64,000 nucleotides of DNA from Cliona cf. orientalis (taxonomy: Eukaryota > Porifera > Demospongiae > Clionaida > Clionaidae), in contig OZ005689.1 in the NCBI GenBank assembly GCA_963930775.1, positions 6,673,569 through 6,737,568 of the forward strand. The letters run 5' to 3'. Positions 44,601 through 57,300 of the stretch are shown here, piece after piece. Numbering within the stretch: the first letter of the stretch is position 1; every line of letters begins with the position of its first letter. Below the pieces are notes generated by a model. It saw only the letters and a list, made by a program, of their open reading frames with translations, was not told the DNA's origin and did no database searches. Made by a program: the position numbers and the translations under genes.

Positions 44601-47437
44601 TTGAAAATATGAAAAATGAAATTTTTGGCTCAAACTACCCCTAGCTAGACTATTTCTGTCAAAAAATATGATACATAGAAAGTGCACGCACTTTAAACTC
44701 TTTGTTGCTTCTAAAGAACTCAAGGCTCATCTTGCACTTTAAGAATAGATTCCACTTCATTAATATGTGCATATGTACATGTACATGTGTGAACATGTGT
44801 GTGTACCACTATGAGAGCTTATGTATGTGTTTGAGGGGGCATCTTAACTAGTAATTTCAAAAAATTATGCATGAAGTCAGCTTCTGGAATTCTGAGGCAG
44901 TGAAGTGTTAGCTACAATAGCAGCCAAACAGGTATGCACACCAAATTTTTATATTCACTAATGCATGTTAAATTCATTAGTTGAATAAGAAGAGAGGTAC
45001 TTACATGCTATATTTCAAGTTTGAAGTCAATCAGTAGTGTAATTTTTGAGTTATAGGCCTCTAAAGCAATCAACATGTTACGTGCCATTCCCCTATTGGA
45101 ATAGTACACACACGACTAGCAGAAAAATTGTGATGTTTAGAAATATTAAAACAGCCATATCTCCACAACCACTCAATGAATTTTTACGGAACAAAGACCA
45201 AATTGTATCTTGAAGCCTCCTTTATTATTATATGTGGTAAAGAAAGTGTAAAGAATAATCTAAAATTTTGATGTAATATGCCTACTTCTATCATTCATAC
45301 AGTTGTCCAGTGTCCTGATCTCGGTGATAGCATAGAAGATGGTAAAGTGCTTGTCACCCCTACTGCACGTACAATTAACTCAACAGCTGAATACTTCTGT
45401 GATGATGGCTATAAGCTGGACAATGGAGATGCCAAACGTACCTGCCAAGATGGGGGTACTTGGAGTGGTGAAGCTCCTCGATGCTGTGAGTAGTGTTGTT
45501 GTGTGAGTATACCTAGCTGTAGCTGCACGCTATTATATTATATAATATTATAGTCGTTATGTTGCAGTGGTGTAAGAAGATGTTTTTTAACAGGGGGACT
45601 GTAAATACTAAATTGCATGCAAAGTGCGCAACACAGGATACACCTTCAAACCATACTAGGCCTGGGCCAAATATTCTTTTAAATTTGCCCATTATTCAAA
45701 TAATTATTCTTCACTTAGGCCAATCAAACTACATTGTTAGTTTCTCGTCCACCCGTTTTTATATTTCTATGCGGGCGGGCGGTCATTATTCATTATTCAT
45801 TGTTCAATATTATGGCATTTTTAGGGTGTGGTTTCCTGGAACCGCCCAAATAATTAGCAAAAAAGAGGTGTGGCTGGCGTTTCAAGGCAATAATGAAGGC
45901 AGAAGCGGTAGGTTGAAACAGACGCGGGCGGTGACGAGAAACTAACAATCAAGTTTGTGTGGCCTTATCTCCCCCATTATTCAAGAAAAAGTTACCTATT
46001 ATTCTTAAAAAGCTGACAAAATGTTAATGAAACATGAATATGACCAGAATGTACATACATGTACATTCAAGTTGGCCAACAAGTGCTAGTCTAAGATTAC
46101 ATGCAAAATTTCTCTTTATTGTAGCTATATTCTGAGGCTAAAGGAACTTTTAGCACTCCCAAAAATGATCGATGCATGACTGATTTGTTTGCTCAAGTGT
46201 TTCCTCCATTTGACCACAGACTCATGTCACATGATACGAAATTTTCTATTTTAAGCACACGTTGTGTATGCACACTACTTCCTTGAGCAGTTGAACAGCC
46301 CATTATTCAACTTCTTCAAGAAGCTGCCTATTATTAAAAAAATTATTCACGAATATTTGGCAGGCATAAACCATAGTATTACCCATTATTATGCTAATTT
46401 GGCTGTAAAGTAGACTTTACATCACAAATCTGAAGATGTCAAGGCCTAGTAGAATAAATATCTTCCTAGGTTTAGGCCCACTTGGCTGACAAGATGGGGG
46501 GGGGGGGGGGGGGGGGGGGGCTATAGCCCCCCAGCCCCCCTGCTTCTTACGCCAGTGTGTTGAATACCAGCAGCTACTCTCTGTGATTTAATTTTAATTT
46601 CTAGACTATAGGCATCACATAATAATTATTATTGGGATCTGGATTCTATATAATTTTAATGAAACAATTATCACATCCCTAGTAGCTTCATTGTATGTGG
46701 TAAAGGGTCACTACGTATGTAAGTGGCATACTTCTTGAGTTATGCAACGTTACGTAATCATCAAATTCTTTGAAGTGGAATAACTTGAAAATGAAACAGA
46801 TGATAAACTCTAAAATATTTATTTCACGATTCGATACCGTTACTACTTCAGAAAAGTAAATTGCTACTCCTGATACCGAACAAACATTAATTTTGTATAC
46901 ATACACATGCAGTGAGCCATGCATACATGCGTGCATGGGAGTCATGGTATGAGTTCTGCATGCACTCAAGTACAATTTCATTATTGTGTGCATGTACTAA
47001 CACACACACACACCTTTAGTTACTTTGGATAACCGGTCTAACATTCCTGCTATTATTGGAGGAGTTGTTGGTGGCTTAGTGGTGCTAGGAATCATAAGTC
47101 TGATTTTTGGCACTATTGTAGTGGCCATAAAGTTAAGGAAAAGAGGTACCTCTCTTATAATAATATAATAATCATAGCAAAGTGATTACATGGTACAATT
47201 TTAATAATTATGGTATTAATGGCGGGAATTTCGAATTCAACCGGAGAGGCATTCACCAATAATATTCACATTATTATTATTATTATTATTGTATATACAG
47301 GTGGTCAAATGAAGCTCGATGCTCTAAGACTTCATAAAGAGCCAGATGATGTACATGTTGAACAATACAAATCAAAGAAAGATAAGGACATACATCTGGA
47401 AGAGTGTCTGGCTTATGCTGAGAAAGACGATAATTAG
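41695..47437 (+). CDS. Sushi receptor gene C (three sushi modules) with a frameshift in exon 1
   Basis: Exons are 41695-42242, 42293-42439, 42517-42690, 42962-43144, 45303-45485, 47020-47145 and 47301-47437. The order is signal peptide, eight-cysteine domain, EGF-like module, three sushi domains, transmembrane helix and tail, about 498 codons. Exon 1 is one base longer than the family pattern: near 41900 the paralogs read GTGAGAATTAGG, while here an A run gives GTAAAAAATTAGG and an immediate stop. The frame reopens and the rest is clean, so this is either a very recent pseudogene, an allele, or a base-calling error in the A run. The tail is the best-kept of the sushi genes, with LEECLAYAEKDD and a tyrosine in EQYKSKKD. 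After the stop, CTGGGAGAATGTCTAGCATG is a remnant of the second motif. Confidence 0.8.
43145..45302. other. Long intron 4 of gene C
   Basis: The first part (43145-44160) resembles intron 4 of gene A (blocks ATCATTGGTGGCAATATT and GGTCCAGGACATGAACC). From about 44165 to 45285 an unrelated AT-rich stretch is inserted relative to gene A and B introns. I see no terminal repeats or gene in it. Confidence 0.4.
45565..46557. mobile_element. CAGTGG-ended element (0.99 kb) with TGTTG target duplication
   Basis: The left end CAGTGGTGTAAGAAG and right end CTTCTTACGCCAGTG are near-inverses. TGTTG flanks both sides (45560-45564, 46558-46562), and TGTTG lies in the uninterrupted paralogous introns at the same place (GTGTGTTGAATACCAGCAG near 31930). 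It contains a nested MITE-like piece (about 45715-45965, ends related to 2390-2968) and a G run near 46497-46520. No transposase is visible. Confidence 0.8.
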
Positions 47438-47644
47438 TTAGGATATTAAAATTAATATCAAACTGGGAGAATGTCTAGCATGGACACATAATATTATAAT
47501 ATTTCAGTCTTATAATATAGCCTCATCCTTCAATTTAAGGCCCTCTCAGTAGCTATCTACCTTGCACAATTATGATAGCTATAGTAAATATAAAAATTAA
47601 TTAATTGTTATAGCTATATACAGGTATTGTTATGCCAGATAATT

Positions 47645-47996
47645 ATTTAGACTGTAATCACAGATTCAGGAATATTTTTAATAATGGAACCATCACTGCA
47701 TGTGGTCACATTATCCAACTCAAAAGTATAATAATAATCATTGAGCAGTGACCACTCCCACTTTTACAACATAGAAAGTGGGCGTGGCCTGAGGTACTAT
47801 AATATAGGCCCTGTGTGGATATTGTGGCAGCTGCAGATAACTGCATGTGACTGTAAGTTACTAGCTACAATCACCATCCAGTTTTGAAGCATTGTAGCAT
47901 AGATAATGATTGTAGGGAAGCTCAATATAATTATTTAATATTCTTCATATGACAGGAAATTCTGAAAGTTACCAACAAAATTAGTAGCTAAATAAA
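47645..47996 (+). promoter_or_regulatory. Upstream region of gene D (duplicate of the gene C upstream region)
   Basis: It is colinear with 41341-41694, ending in the leader GAAATTCTGAAAGTTACCAA shortly before the start codon. It is inferred to be promoter and 5' UTR. Confidence 0.5.
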
Positions 47997-50056
47997 ATGG
48001 ATAAAATAAGACTTGTGCTCTTCCTTCAGTCCCTACTGTTGATGTGGCTAGGACTGGACTACCACCTTGTGAATGCACAGTCAATGTCATGTCCACTCAT
48101 CACTATCGATGACCTTGGAAGTACTACTGAGTTTTCCACCCAGGGACTCGTTGCCCAGGTCATTATCCCTGCTGGAGAGGCTGCAGCCAGCGTCCCTGTG
48201 AGAATTACGAACTTCACAAGAGTGTGTGATGCAGCAGGAGATCAAATAAACACAGCCTCCTTTGTTTCTGTGGTAGTTGAATTACAGTGCAATTCTCAGA
48301 GTGCCGAACCCAGTTTGACCGTTTGCAATGATCCCAACACCATAGTCACCAGGCAGTACCAGTTTCAGTGTATTGAACAAAATGAGCAACCTGTTTGGGG
48401 TACTATTGTATCTGGCAGTAATTTGTTTATCCAGACACTGAATCCAACTGCTACACTCTCAACACCACTTGCTGACCAGTGCAGGCGATGTATTGATGAT
48501 CAACAGTCTAGTAGAGCTGACCCCACCACTCACTGCGACCGTGAGTCTAGTATTGATTAGCTATAGCTACACATTTTTCGTAAAAATCATGACATTGTGT
48601 TCTATTGTAATGTAGCATGTCCATTGCAATGTGATCAGGGACAGGGACGTTGCTATCTCGGGTCAGGAGCTGATGTGTGCTGTAGCTTTTATCTTCAAAA
48701 TAACTGTACTGGTCTAGAGGAATGTCCTAGTCCTTTGGTGAATGATTCAAACTCTGTCTGTGGTGAGTAAATTTCACGATTATGGTTTTTTACACACATG
48801 CATACAATGTCATGAACACACGTACATTCATACACATACACATATCATCTGTGGTGTGTCTTGAAACCATACACACTCATATACATACATACATGCACAC
48901 ACACACTCACACAGTGTGTCCTTCCCTAAGTCTTGCTAATGGTGATGTGAGCTACTCACCAGCAAACAGGGACATTGGAAGTGTGGCCACCTATACCTGT
49001 AATCCTGGCTACCAGCTGACATCCCCACAGGCTGGAATGATACGAACATGCAGTGTAAATGGCTGGAGCGATCAAAATTTCACTTGTGAACGAAGTGAGT
49101 ATTATAATAATATTATTATCCTATAGTATTGGCCATGCTTAATAATTAGCTCAGTGCTATATTATTGCAAGTAACTGGTTATATCGTCATCATTATTGTT
49201 GTCATTAGCACAAAAATCGTCATATCTCGAAATCTAGGCACCCGAGCACCTTGTGAGCACAATGGATCAATAGAATTTGGCAAAAACTGGCTTCAGTGTG
49301 CTTTAAATTGAGGAATATGCTCCAAGAATGTAATAAATAGTGCCTTTTTGTTGGCTATCATAGCTATGCCTATTGATAGACTAAGTGCCGGCTAATACAT
49401 GTACATGCAGCCCATAATATGCTTTCTACTCATGCATACAACTGAATGGCCTAATGAAGATCATCTGGATGTTCTAAATAATGCTTGTGACATAACATTA
49501 TACTGTTCATACAACTAAGCAGCGTTTTCACTATTTAATAAATGTGTTGCCACTCATACAAAAGTAGACTACAGATAGCACAATGTATGCTCAGGGTATA
49601 TTCTCTAGTACAGATCGCTAGAGCTCTACTGTTGTGTTTATCATTTTGAGATTCGTGAATCATAGTGGGCGAGGTCAATAATATTATTCATGGTAGCCAT
49701 GGCCACCCACATGATACATAATAATATTTAATTGTTTATGATTAATCACCTATGTTGTGAGCTAGGTCTTTAAATTTATTCACATTTCACATATAATATC
49801 CATACAGTTGTCCAGTGTCCTGATCTTGGTGATAGCATAGAAAATGGTAAAGTGTTCATCATTCCAGGACCTGCTGCAAGTAGGATCAATTCAATAGCTG
49901 AATACTCCTGTAATGGTGGCTATAAGCTGGACAATGGAGATGCCAAACGTACCTGCCAAGCTGAGGGTACTTGGAGTGGTGAAGCTCCTCAATGCAGTGA
50001 GTAGTATTGTTAACCCTCAACATAATTATTATGTGCGAGGGTTACAGTAGTCGTTC

Positions 50057-50089
<33 letters not shown>

Positions 50090-50647
50090 CTATCTGTTAC
50101 CAAGCTAACTGGTTTATGTATTGCAAACAAGGAGCCATTAGTCTTCTTATGGCATTTTCAGCGTATGCATTATGTGGATTTCGTTGAAAACGCTTTTAAA
50201 TTTTTGTTACCTTCTTCGCTTCTTGGTACACACAATGTCATACAATTATAATTATATTATACACACATGCACACACATCTTTAGTTCCCAGGTATAATAT
50301 TCCTGCTATAGTTGGCGGAGTTGTTGGTGGTTTCGTGGTATTGTGTCTGCTGATTGCTGGCATTACGATAATAATAATAGTGGCCAAGAAGAAACAAGGT
50401 ACATTGTAAGCCTACAAACACTCTCCCAGCTTATTACGTGACTACATGTGGTGTAAAATAATAATAATATTATTGTCAGTGCTGCATGAACTGGTTATGG
50501 TGTAGCTTTATGTACACGTATTGGTCAATTACATTTCTCCTATTAATAGGATCTGATGTTAAAGTGAAGCCCGAAGGTGTACATGCTAATGACGAGGCAG
50601 GGAGTATTCAAATGAAGGAGGACCATAAGGAGTGGACAACAGTCTAA
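47997..50647 (+). CDS. Sushi receptor gene D (two sushi modules, divergent tail, 423 aa)
   Basis: Exons are 47997-48540, 48616-48762, 48915-49094, 49808-49996, 50285-50398 and 50550-50647, all phase 1 and open to TAA. Residues 1-27 are the signal peptide, to 181 the eight-cysteine domain, 182-230 EGF-like, then two sushi domains, a transmembrane helix (AIVGGVVGGFVVLCLLIAG) with KKKQ, and a 32-residue tail. Exon 3 ends CER as in gene G, not C as in A-C. The sushi exon 4 has two extra codons (PGPAASRINS). The tail contains no tyrosine at all; remnants of the motif follow the stop (GACATTAAGCTGGAAGAGGA, then CCCAGCATAA). Gene D therefore looks like a short receptor without the tyrosine signal, possibly a decoy or dominant-negative form (inference). 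Confidence 0.87.
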
Positions 50648-50914
50648 TACTATCCTGCTTTAAATATTCTGTCGAGAAAAGACATTAAGCTGGAAGAGGA
50701 CCCAGCATAATAACAATATTATTATTATGACATGTAATAATAATTATGTAATGCAGTATTCGTGATCGATGTAAGCTTACGTTTAACCGCAGGCTTATGC
50801 GCATGCGCGTACTCTTTACTAGTGATTAATGTTCACGCAATGATTGTGCGCGCGCGTGTTCATGGGGTGTGGCTAACGGACACCAATCTGCTCTCCGTGA
50901 TCAGCTGAAAAGAA

Positions 50915-53727
50915 ATGAATCACAAGATTGTATCGTCGATCCTTGGCCTCCTAATACCTATACCTTTAACGTTACTTTTAATAGAGAGTAAGTATAAATT
51001 TGGACTTAGTAGATTTCTATCGATCGCGAATTAAAGGAAGCGTAGCTATAGCGATTAGCTAGCTGTATTATCATAATAATATGGCATAAATTCATTATTA
51101 TTAGAGCATAGTTGTATGATGTGGTATATATATCATAACTTCTTTCAGGCTGCTTAGGAGCAGTGGACTTCATTGATCCTCCAAGCGGCTCAGTGGTTGC
51201 CAACTTCGAAGGGTCTCTCAACGCTACCACTCTGACATGTAATGTCAGCCATGAGGGATCCCAGCGTTTTACCTTTTGGAGCATAGCAAACTTCCGTGGT
51301 GTTGCCGGTAGATAATCTCTTGGTACACTAAGGGATCAAAATCTCCCCTTGCATCCGGTACTAGAACTGGATTCATTTTTCAACCAAGTGATAGTTACTA
51401 ATTGGACCACAGAGTTGGATGGAGTGATCATATTTTGTGGGATAGGTTCACAACCTGCTCAAGCAAACGTAACACTCAGACTCTATCGTAAGTTAGTCAG
51501 AAGATTAAGCTTGGCAAGATGATTAATTTTATTTTAGTCATGTAGCTATTAAATTTTATTTTTAGGATCCTTCAATTTAAAAGATAATGTTTCCCTGAAA
51601 ATTCGAGAGGGAGATTTGAATGTTCCCGTTGATCTTCTCCTGGAGCCAACACCTTTTCCTCTACCTTCCAAGCTTGAATGGCTTAAGGATGGTCGGCCAT
51701 TGAGGCAGAGTGACCTAATCACCACTACCTACTCTAGTGTGACATTTGCTTCTGTTACACGAACTGATGCTGGAAATTACACAGTGAATGCAACAAATTT
51801 TTTGCTTGATAGTGTCACTCAACCAGTGGGAAGTGACACGGAGAGCTTCTACTTAGACGTTCTATGTAAGCTGATCATGATTGTTATCTAAGTCTACACT
51901 GCATGTGATATCAGGTAGCTATTGGATTATCATGCATGAAAATCTGCCATCTCATCTTTCGTTAGATGCTCCTTCATTTGTGTCGCAAGGTCCAACCAAG
52001 CAATTTATACGACTGGGTAACAATGCTTCCCTTGTTTGTGGCACTGGTCTGGACAGCAATCCTCAAGCCACCATCACCTGGACAGCGCCTGATGGAACTA
52101 CAATAGTGGACAATATCAATGCTAGATATGACAAGGAGAATGGTCCTACTTTCGTAAGATTGAACTTTACAAATGCCACCAAAAGCGATAGTGGAGTTTG
52201 GAGGTGCGAGGCAGTTGTAATGTCCAAACGGCACATTTTCAGTGGAGGGCAGTTCATTCTTCAGAAGAGAAGTTTAATTGGCTCAATTATTCAAGATATT
52301 CAATTAACTGTGATTGGTGAGTTACATTAATTTGCATGATAGCTTATTGTATTATGCATAGCAAGGATGATATGATCTGTTAAAAATTTCATCAGCTCCC
52401 CCTGGTCAGCCACACACACAATTGGTCAAAGAGAGTGAAGCTACATTATTTCAAGTTTGCTGGGAAGCGCCAGTCCAGTCTGATTCCCATATCTCATACT
52501 ATTCAATCAGAGTACGCAATCTCAACAGCAGTGCTGAGAATAGTAAAAATTAATAATATTTAACACCATCACAAATGACTGGTCTCCTTCCTGGTACTAC
52601 CTATGAGCTGACTGTGGTGGCAGTGTCTCAGGGAGGGGATGTTGTTGCCAGAAGCCAACCTAGTGATCCCACAGTAGATACAACTGCAGTTGCAGGTCAG
52701 TTAGTTTAATTAATTAATTTTCCCTATTTGAATTCATTATTAATAATCCATGCATATAATAGTTCCTGAACTTTCCTGCAATGCTTCAATATGGGCTAAT
52801 GGTACAGTCACAGTTTCCTGGTCTTTCGTTCACACTGGAGGGCTTCCTCTGACCAATGTGTCTGTTTCCTACACAAAATTTAATGACAATAATTTAAGTC
52901 ACATTCCCATTCCACTCATCAGTGTTGATACAACATCTGTCACTATTCCTGATCTGAAAGCAGGATTTGAATACACCTTTAATGTGATCGCTGTAAACAG
53001 TGAAGGATCATCAAGTACAGTGTGTGGTCTCACTATACCTGAATCAGGTTATCATAATTTAATTGTCTAACTTAATATAATTATGTTATGCTTTTGTCAC
53101 TTATACACAACAGGGTAACTAGCTATTATTATTGTACCCAGACATGCAGACATACACAAATTAATTTGTAATAAACTTCATGCCAGGTAGTAGCTATACA
53201 CACACACACACGCACTCTTGGATAATTGGTCCCATGGCTGATAGTTTGCCTATGAAAACTTTGAGCGACTGCATAAATAAACACGTATACTGGATGTGTA
53301 CACAATGTCATCCATATGCATGCACACACTGTGACAAATATCTATACTGTGTCACACACATACAAACCATATTTTATAGTTCCCTTGGACAAGCGGTCTA
53401 ATATCGTTGCTATAGTTGGAGGATTTTTCGGTGGCTTGGTGGTATTAGGATTTGTGCTTTCATTCAGCATTCAAGCGGCTATGGCCCTCATTTTCAGTAA
53501 ACAAGGTGTGTTAGCAGAACTATTAGTTAAACTAATGATTAATGTATTAAGGTAATCAAAAAAAGCTTGAAGCAGTTTATGAAGAGCCAAATAACCTCCA
53601 ACGGTACACACCACAGACAGAAACTGATATAAAACTGGAACTTCAAGAGTGTCCTGCTTATGTTGAGAGAAGAAAAGATGATAATATCGAGCTGGAAGAG
53701 TGCCCAGCATATGGACACATCTATTGA
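50915..53727 (+). pseudogene. Ig/FN3 receptor gene E with in-frame stops
   Basis: Exons are 50915-50987, 51149-51487, 51566-51865, 51966-52316, 52396-52695, 52763-53047, 53380-53505 and 53552-53727, all phase 1 with normal junctions. Exon 1 is a signal peptide. Exon 2 is an Ig-like domain (TLTC...FW...IFCG). Exon 3 is Ig-like without cysteines (LEWLKDG...DAGNYTV). Exon 4 is a classical Ig domain (SLVCG...ITW...DSGVWRCEA). Exons 5-6 are FN3 domains (TYELTVVAVS; EYTFNVIAVNSEGSS). A transmembrane exon and a tail with LQECPAY and LEECPAY follow. TAA codons interrupt exon 2 (51313-51315) and exon 5 (52551-52556), while every exon keeps length and phase. I read it as a young pseudogene. Skipping exons 2 and 5, both symmetric, would give an open transcript, so an expressed shorter form cannot be excluded. 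Confidence 0.75.
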
Positions 53728-54168
53728 AAGATCTAGACAAAATCCAGCACTTAATGCTCTAAAAACAATTATATAATCTATGTAGTATATATGCATAGCA
53801 TGTAAATATGTACTGTTACTGTAACAGCTGCGGCATGCCTCTGTGTTTATGGCTAAAGCCATAATATTATTATTATATCACTGGTCTGCTACAAGTACAC
53901 TCAAAACTACATTTATATTAAAAGTAGTTACTGTAGTGTGTAGTATGACATTGTAGCTTCAAACATTATTATGTACCATGCAATGTACTCTATTAATCCA
54001 GAACTGTCTAATGCTGTTTGACATGTGCTTACGCGGGCAGGTGGGCATGGCTAATATTGCGCGTGCTAAGGATTAATGAGAGAGACAGGCTTGCCACGCA
54101 GTTCTTGCGCATGGTGTGTGTATAGAGTTGAACTGACAGTGTGCTAGCTAAGAAGAGCCGCAATCAGG
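53728..54168. other. Intergenic stretch between genes E and F
   Basis: It holds the 3' flank of E and the AT-rich upstream sequence of F. A GGCGTGGCT-like segment and GCGCGTGCTAAGGATTAATG (about 54060) resemble 50815-50890 upstream of E, so E and F share a duplicated upstream region. Confidence 0.4.
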
Positions 54169-55205
54169 ATGAAATTCGTGTCTTTAATCCTGTCAGGTTT
54201 GGTCGTCGCCCACTCGTTTCGAGGTAAATCAGTTATAGCTAACTGTATGGACTGGCCACGGGCATTGAGACCTATAGTGTATACCTCAGCATAATTAATT
54301 CTAATCATAGATAACTATTTTGGGTTTATTATTGCATTCTAATCAATGTTACTGTAGGTTACAATGGAGCAGCTAACTTTATTAGTCCTGCTCCAAGTGG
54401 GTCGATGATAGCTAATTTTGAAGGAGCTGTCAATGCTACAACTTTGATTTGTAATGCTACTCGTGGAGAAAACCAGATTGATACATTTTGGAGAATTGCA
54501 AATTTTCGTGGTGTTGCTGGAAGTCGAGCACTTATTAATTAATCTAATATCAAGTCAGAACATTTTTATTGCTCATGGATTATATCTGAACGAACTAAGA
54601 GTCACTAATTGGACATCTGAAGTTGATCGAGTGATAGTGTTTTGTGGCACTGGTGGAGATCCCACACAAACAAATGTAACACTGAGAATTTATCGTAGAG
54701 ATATAATTCACTTTTAGCTATCTTATATTATATTAATTGTAGGACCGCCTATTTTGCGAGATAATTTTTCAGTGAAACTTCTAGAAGGTGACTTAAATGT
54801 TCTCATTGACCTTAACCAGGAGCCAGCAGCTTTTCCAGAACCCTCCGACTTTGAGTGGCTTATAGGTGGCCAGGCATTAATAAGGCGGAATGGTATCGTC
54901 ACTTCATACTCAAGTATAATATTAATTTTGGTTCTCTTATGAGATCAGATTCTGGAAATTACACAGTGAACGCAACGAACTATTTGCTTGATAATGTCAC
55001 TCAGCCTGTGGGAAATGACATAGGGAGCTTCTACTTGGATGTTTTATGTAAGTTATAGTAGTCATCAATAGCTAATATGTTTAATCCCTGGAGGAGAGCC
55101 AGGAAACAATCATACTAAGCCAGTTGGTGTGAGGATAATTTTTTGACCATATTATTATAATATTATACATACACTCTCCGTAACTCTTCCGTGAATCCAT
55201 ATAGC

Positions 55206-55396
55206 TACCGTAGATCTGGAAATTTTCGTGTAAAGAAACTTTCGTATGATAAATTTTCGTGTAAAAAAATTTTCGTAGGAACGACCCCTTACCGCATTAG
55301 CGATAATAGTGCATGCTAATTTTCGTAAGATTAATTTTCGTAGCCGCCATCGACTACGAAAATATTTTTACAACGAAAATTTCCAGATTTACGGTA
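55206..55396. mobile_element. TACCGTA-family MITE (191 bp) in intron 3 of gene F
   Basis: The ends TACCGTAGATCTGGAAATTT and AAATTTCCAGATTTACGGTA are near inverses, with inner TTTTCGTA words on both sides. Confidence 0.8.
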
Positions 55397-55513
55397 GTTC
55401 ATAGTACAGTAATGGGTTTTGCATCATATTAAAGCTCACACTTTACAACTGAAACTAGAGCTATAGATGTCATGATTGATAAACAAGGAGAGGTGACTCT
55501 AAGGGGTGCACGT

Positions 55514-55538
55514 GGGGGGGGGGGGGGGGGGGGGGGGG
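55514..55538. repeat. Poly-G run
   Basis: About 25 consecutive G lie in intron 3 of gene F. The window has several such G or C runs inside repeats (226, 1078, 3940, 38863, 39749, 46497); exact lengths are doubtful. Confidence 0.8.
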
Positions 55539-56009
55539 TGCATAACTATACCTGCACCCTCATCCTTACACCATATTGTGCATGACTTTCACGAGCTCTA
55601 TGCTGCTTAAATCCTGCTATTGTTTTATAGACCCACCTTCGTTTATGACACGAGGTCCTACCAGGCAATTTGTATAGGAATGGGTAACAGTGTTTCCCTT
55701 GTCTGTGGCACTGATCTGGACCATGGCAATCCTCAAGCCACCATCACCTGGATAGACCCTAATGGAATAAGAGTTATTGACAGTGCTAGATTTACCCTGG
55801 AAAATGGACCCTCTTTCGTAAGATTGAATTTCACCAATGCCACCATAGCCGACAATGGAGTGTGGAGGTGTGCTGTTGTGGCTTTATCCAAACGGCACAT
55901 TCTGAATGATGGACAGTTTATTCTTCAGGATGAAGCAGTAATTGGCTCAATTACTCAAGATATTCAACTAACTGTAATAAGTAAGTATGATACTCAATGT
56001 TATATAATA

Positions 56010-56380
56010 TAACAAGTATAAAAAACAATAAAATTGAAGGATGAAGTAGGGATGGCAGGATCAAAAAGTACACAAACAAGATTTATAAGGCATAAGCATC
56101 TGCTATACATCCCTTCACTTGCTTTTCTCGATTATTATGCACCTATTAATGTTGATGTATTTGTCGAGTGCGGCATGTGAGAGACATTCAGGGTTGTTCT
56201 CTGGTTGTCACGATGGTTCAGGATAGTCAGTCAGTTGCATTATTTTGCACCCCTCAAAAAGCAAGTGTAGGGATGTATAGCAGATGCTTATGCCTTATAA
56301 ATCTTGTTTGTGTACTTTTTGATCCTGCCATCCCTACTTCATCCTTCAATTTTATTGTTTTTTATACTTGTTTTTGTTCT
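56010..56380. mobile_element. Foldback MITE, CCATCCCTACTTCATCC family (copy 3), intron 4 of gene F
   Basis: AACAAGTATAAAAAACAATA...GGATGAAGTAGGGATGGCAG and CTGCCATCCCTACTTCATCC...ATTGTTTTTTATACTTGTTT are inverted. The inner block GGCATAAGCATCTGCTATAC is also inverted. The loop is about 56130-56250. Confidence 0.85.
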
Positions 56381-56839
56381 TTTTTTATTGCTCTTAGCAT
56401 AATAATAGTAATATTATTTATCAATGCCATCTTATATGGCTTGCTCATTCAACTCTCTTACGGTGTAATTAAGTGGCTAGTAGATAGGAGGTACCGAAGT
56501 TCGCGCGTGCATGCACGCAAAGTCTTAGCCACGCCCTTCAAGGTGGCTGACAAAGAAGGCTGCCCAGGTAGCGGTGTGTCTCAGAGTCTTCAAGTTGTGA
56601 ACTGGCTCAGTGTTATGCTGACTGCTGCCAGGAGCCAGAGTCTTGATAGCTACCTAGTTCACTGTATAGCGCTCAGCTCGCACTGGCCTAGTTAACTAAG
56701 CTATAGTTAGCTCGCGCGGGAGAGCCTGGCGCCTAGTTCGAGGCTAGAAATGAGCGCCGCGAGTGTGAGCGATCGACAGTTACATTAACATTGTACGCGG
56801 CAATGCTGCATTGCGCGCGCCGCGCCCCTGACCATAGTC

Positions 56840-57300
56840 ACATGATTTCACCATGGCAACACATTCCGAGCATGCGCATTGTATGACAAAAATGGCGTAT
56901 CAGACACACCCATTAGTTAATGCACCGTACACACCCACCATTACTGTCGAGATATCGCCAAACAAACGTGCCATGGACCTGCGCGCTACAAAATGGAGTG
57001 GATTTATACGAAAATTAAGGAGAGCGGTCCAGACAGTCTTGAGTTAGCCCTGATAATGAAAAAGAAAGAAGAAAGAAAGAATGAGAAATGGGCTATTTTT
57101 CAAACATCTGGCTCTGGCATGTACAATTGTTTTGATGAATGATCTTGGTCTTGCTAGATGCACAATTTGCTGGAGATTCTGATTTTCACACTTAGAAACT
57201 TCATAAAATCACATATTTTGAGATATTTGGGTATTTGTAATGTATTACATATATGGCATATCCGGGCCATCCCTACTTATAGAGTCTACCGACTCTATGA
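56840..57300 (-). repeat. Inverted second copy of the 27645-28135 repeat
   Basis: The reverse complement matches the order of blocks at 27645-28135, including AGAGTCTACCGACTCTAT near 57280 and a GAAAGAAAGAA microsatellite near 57065. It lies in intron 4 of gene F. Confidence 0.65.

Noticed and set aside
51305-51345. A short intron that would remove the stop in exon 2 of gene E
   Set aside because: I tried GT...AG pairs around 51300-51345 and none restores the downstream frame; exon 2 already has family-consistent length and phase.
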